Positions 6,217 to 7,710 of a stretch of 7,710 nucleotides of DNA are shown here, one piece after another. How positions within the stretch are numbered: the stretch's first letter is position 1; each line of letters starts with the position of its first letter. The position numbers were made by a program, and so were the translations under genes. The stretch covers positions 6,707 through 14,416 of the forward strand of contig VBNY01000146.1 of NCBI GenBank assembly GCA_005877705.1. Reading direction: 5' to 3'. Below the pieces are notes generated by a model that searched no databases, was not told the DNA's origin, and was given only the letters and a program-made list of their open reading frames with translations. Origin of the DNA: Gammaproteobacteria bacterium (GTDB taxonomy: Bacteria > Pseudomonadota > Gammaproteobacteria > Steroidobacterales > Steroidobacteraceae).

Positions 6217-7710
6217 TCAATGCCGCGTGCGTGCGCGGAAATCGTCCCGGAAGTGCTTGAGCGCGCTCTGCACGGGGAACGGCGTCATGCCGCCCAGCCC
6301 GCACAGCGAGCCCTGCAGCATGGTTTCACACAGGTCCTCGAGCAGCTGCACGTTCCGCTCGCTTTCCACTCCATCCAGAATGCGGTCGATGACTTCGACG
6401 CCGCGCGTCGAGCCTATCCGGCACGGCGTGCACTTGCCGCACGACTCGACCGCACAGAATTCCATCGCATAACGCGCCATGCGCGCCATGTCGACGGTGT
6501 CGTCGAACACGACGATGCCGCCGTGGCCGAGCATCGCGCCGATGCCCGCGAGGGCTTCGTAATCGACGGCCGTGCCGAACTGCGATGCCGGGACGTAGGC
6601 GCCGAGCGGCCCGCCGACCTGCACGGCCCGAATCGGCCGGCCCGAGGCCGATCCGCCGCCGTAGTCGTACAGCAGCTCGCGCAGGCTGAGGCCGAAGGCG
6701 CGCTCGACCAGGCCGCCGCGCTTGATGTTGCCGGCCAGCTGCACCGGCAGCGTGCCACGCGACTTACCCATACCGAAGTTCTTATAGAACTCCGCGCCCT
6801 GGTGCAGGATCGTCGGCACCGTCGCCAGGGTGATGACGTTGTTGACGATCGTCGGCTGTCCAAACAGCCCCTTGATCGCCGGCAGCGGCGGGCGCACGCG
6901 CACCTCACCGCGCTTGCCTTCGAGACTCTCGAGCATCGAGGTCTCCTCGCCGCAGATGTAGGCACCGGCGCCGAGCCGCACTTCCAGATCGAAACGCTTG
7001 CCGCTGCCCATGACATCGGCGCCGAGGTAGCGCGCCTGATAGGCCGCGGCGATGGCATGATTCAACGCGCGATACGCGTGCGGGTACTCGGCCCGCAGAT
7101 AGATGTAGCCCTGCGTCGCGCCCACCGCGATGCCCGCAATGGTCATGCCTTCCACGAGCGACAGCGGGTCGCCTTCCATCACCATGCGATCGGAGAACGT
7201 ACCCGAATCACCCTCATCGGCATTGCAGGTGACGTACTTCTGCGCCGCGCGCTGCTCGAGGACCGTCTTCCACTTGATGCCGGTTGGAAACGCCGCACCC
7301 CCGCGCCCGCGCAGGCCGGAGTCGCTGACGGCCTGAACGATGGCTTCGAGGCCCAGCGACAGCGCTCGCCGCAGCCCCTGGTAGCCGCCGTGGATCACAT
7401 AGTCGGCCACACTCGTCGGATCAATCACACCGACGCGGGCGAAAGTGAGGCGCTGCTGGCTCGCCAGCCACGGGATGGAATCCGTCGGCCCGAGAGCCAA
7501 CGGGTGCTGGCCACCGTTCAAGAAATCCGCCGCGTACAGACCCGGCACGTCGGCGGGCATCACGGGCCCATACGCGAGCCGCCCGCCAGCGGTGGCGACT
7601 TCCACGAGCGGCTCGAGCCAGTAGGCTCCGCGCGAGCCGTTGCGCACCAGGCGCAGCTCGAGGCCGCGAGCCGAGGCCTCCCTCGAGATGGCCTGCGCGA
7701 CCTCGCCCGC
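6217..7710 (-). CDS. fdsB: NAD-dependent formate dehydrogenase beta (diaphorase) subunit FdsB, 5' end outside window
   Basis: The frame is open to the right edge and gives 497 residues. The true start lies outside the window; the GTG at 7647 is internal, because the 21 codons before it (AGEVAQAISREASARGLELRL) still align with FdsB. The full family length is about 520. FdsB accepts electrons from FdsA and reduces NAD+ through FMN. Numbered from the window edge, there is an N-terminal thioredoxin-like (NuoE-related) region to about 110 with no cysteine. The NuoF-like core follows, with GRGGAAFPTG at 135-144, CNADEGDSGTFSDR at 162-175, the FMN/NAD-site segment GAGAYICGEETSMLESLEGKRG at about 247-268, and the [4Fe-4S] motif ESCGKCTPCR with C424/C427/C430 and a distal C470. 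The protein ends in a short basic tail. fdsG, encoding the [2Fe-2S] subunit, is expected immediately upstream, off the window. Confidence 0.97.
   Translation of the reverse strand, partial: AGEVAQAISREASARGLELRLVRNGSRGAYWLEPLVEVATAGGRLAYGPVMPADVPGLYAADFLNGGQHPLALGPTDSIPWLASQQRLTFARVGVIDPTSVADYVIHGGYQGLRRALSLGLEAIVQAVSDSGLRGRGGAAFPTGIKWKTVLEQRAAQKYVTCNADEGDSGTFSDRMVMEGDPLSLVEGMTIAGIAVGATQGYIYLRAEYPHAYRALNHAIAAAYQARYLGADVMGSGKRFDLEVRLGAGAYICGEETSMLESLEGKRGEVRVRPPLPAIKGLFGQPTIVNNVITLATVPTILHQGAEFYKNFGMGKSRGTLPVQLAGNIKRGGLVERAFGLSLRELLYDYGGGSASGRPIRAVQVGGPLGAYVPASQFGTAVDYEALAGIGAMLGHGGIVVFDDTVDMARMARYAMEFCAVESCGKCTPCRIGSTRGVEVIDRILDGVESERNVQLLEDLCETMLQGSLCGLGGMTPFPVQSALKHFRDDFRARTRH

Noticed and set aside
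6217..7647. Start of fdsB at the GTG at 7647
   Set aside because: The reading frame continues upstream to the window edge and the extra residues still resemble FdsB, so this GTG is an internal valine.

Overview
This window is a GC-rich stretch of proteobacterial chromosome in which every gene I can support lies on the minus strand, so the layout below runs from high to low coordinates. The core is an operon for a soluble, molybdenum-dependent, NAD-linked formate dehydrogenase of the Cupriavidus necator / Rhodobacter capsulatus Fds type. The order matches fdsGBACD. fdsB is cut by the right edge of the window. It is followed by fdsA, fdhD (called fdsC in those systems) and fdsD. fdsG would be expected just outside the right edge. 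Protein similarity, as I remember the reference sequences, points to a beta- or gammaproteobacterium that can oxidise formate; I cannot name the genus.

The enzyme oxidises formate to CO2 at a bis-MGD molybdenum centre in FdsA. Electrons pass through the iron-sulfur clusters of FdsA to the FMN/NAD site of FdsB. FdhD/FdsC supplies the sulfurated cofactor, and FdsD is a small subunit or assembly factor needed for activity. The cluster ligands and active-site residues of FdsA appear intact, with cysteine rather than selenocysteine as the molybdenum ligand.

The unexpected part is at the 3' end of the operon. fdsD overlaps by 4 bases a 396-residue gene that I cannot assign to a named family. It looks like a class I SAM-dependent methyltransferase with a large insertion and an unusual motif IV. 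The next gene, 143 bases further on and cut by the left edge, is a PfkB-family kinase that closely resembles bacterial adenosine kinase. A methyltransferase produces S-adenosylhomocysteine, which yields adenosine, so the two genes could be linked metabolically; that is inference.

No RNA genes, mobile elements, CRISPR arrays or notable repeats were seen. No stretch over 300 bases lacks a gene. The many long open frames on the plus strand are antisense shadows typical of high-GC coding DNA.
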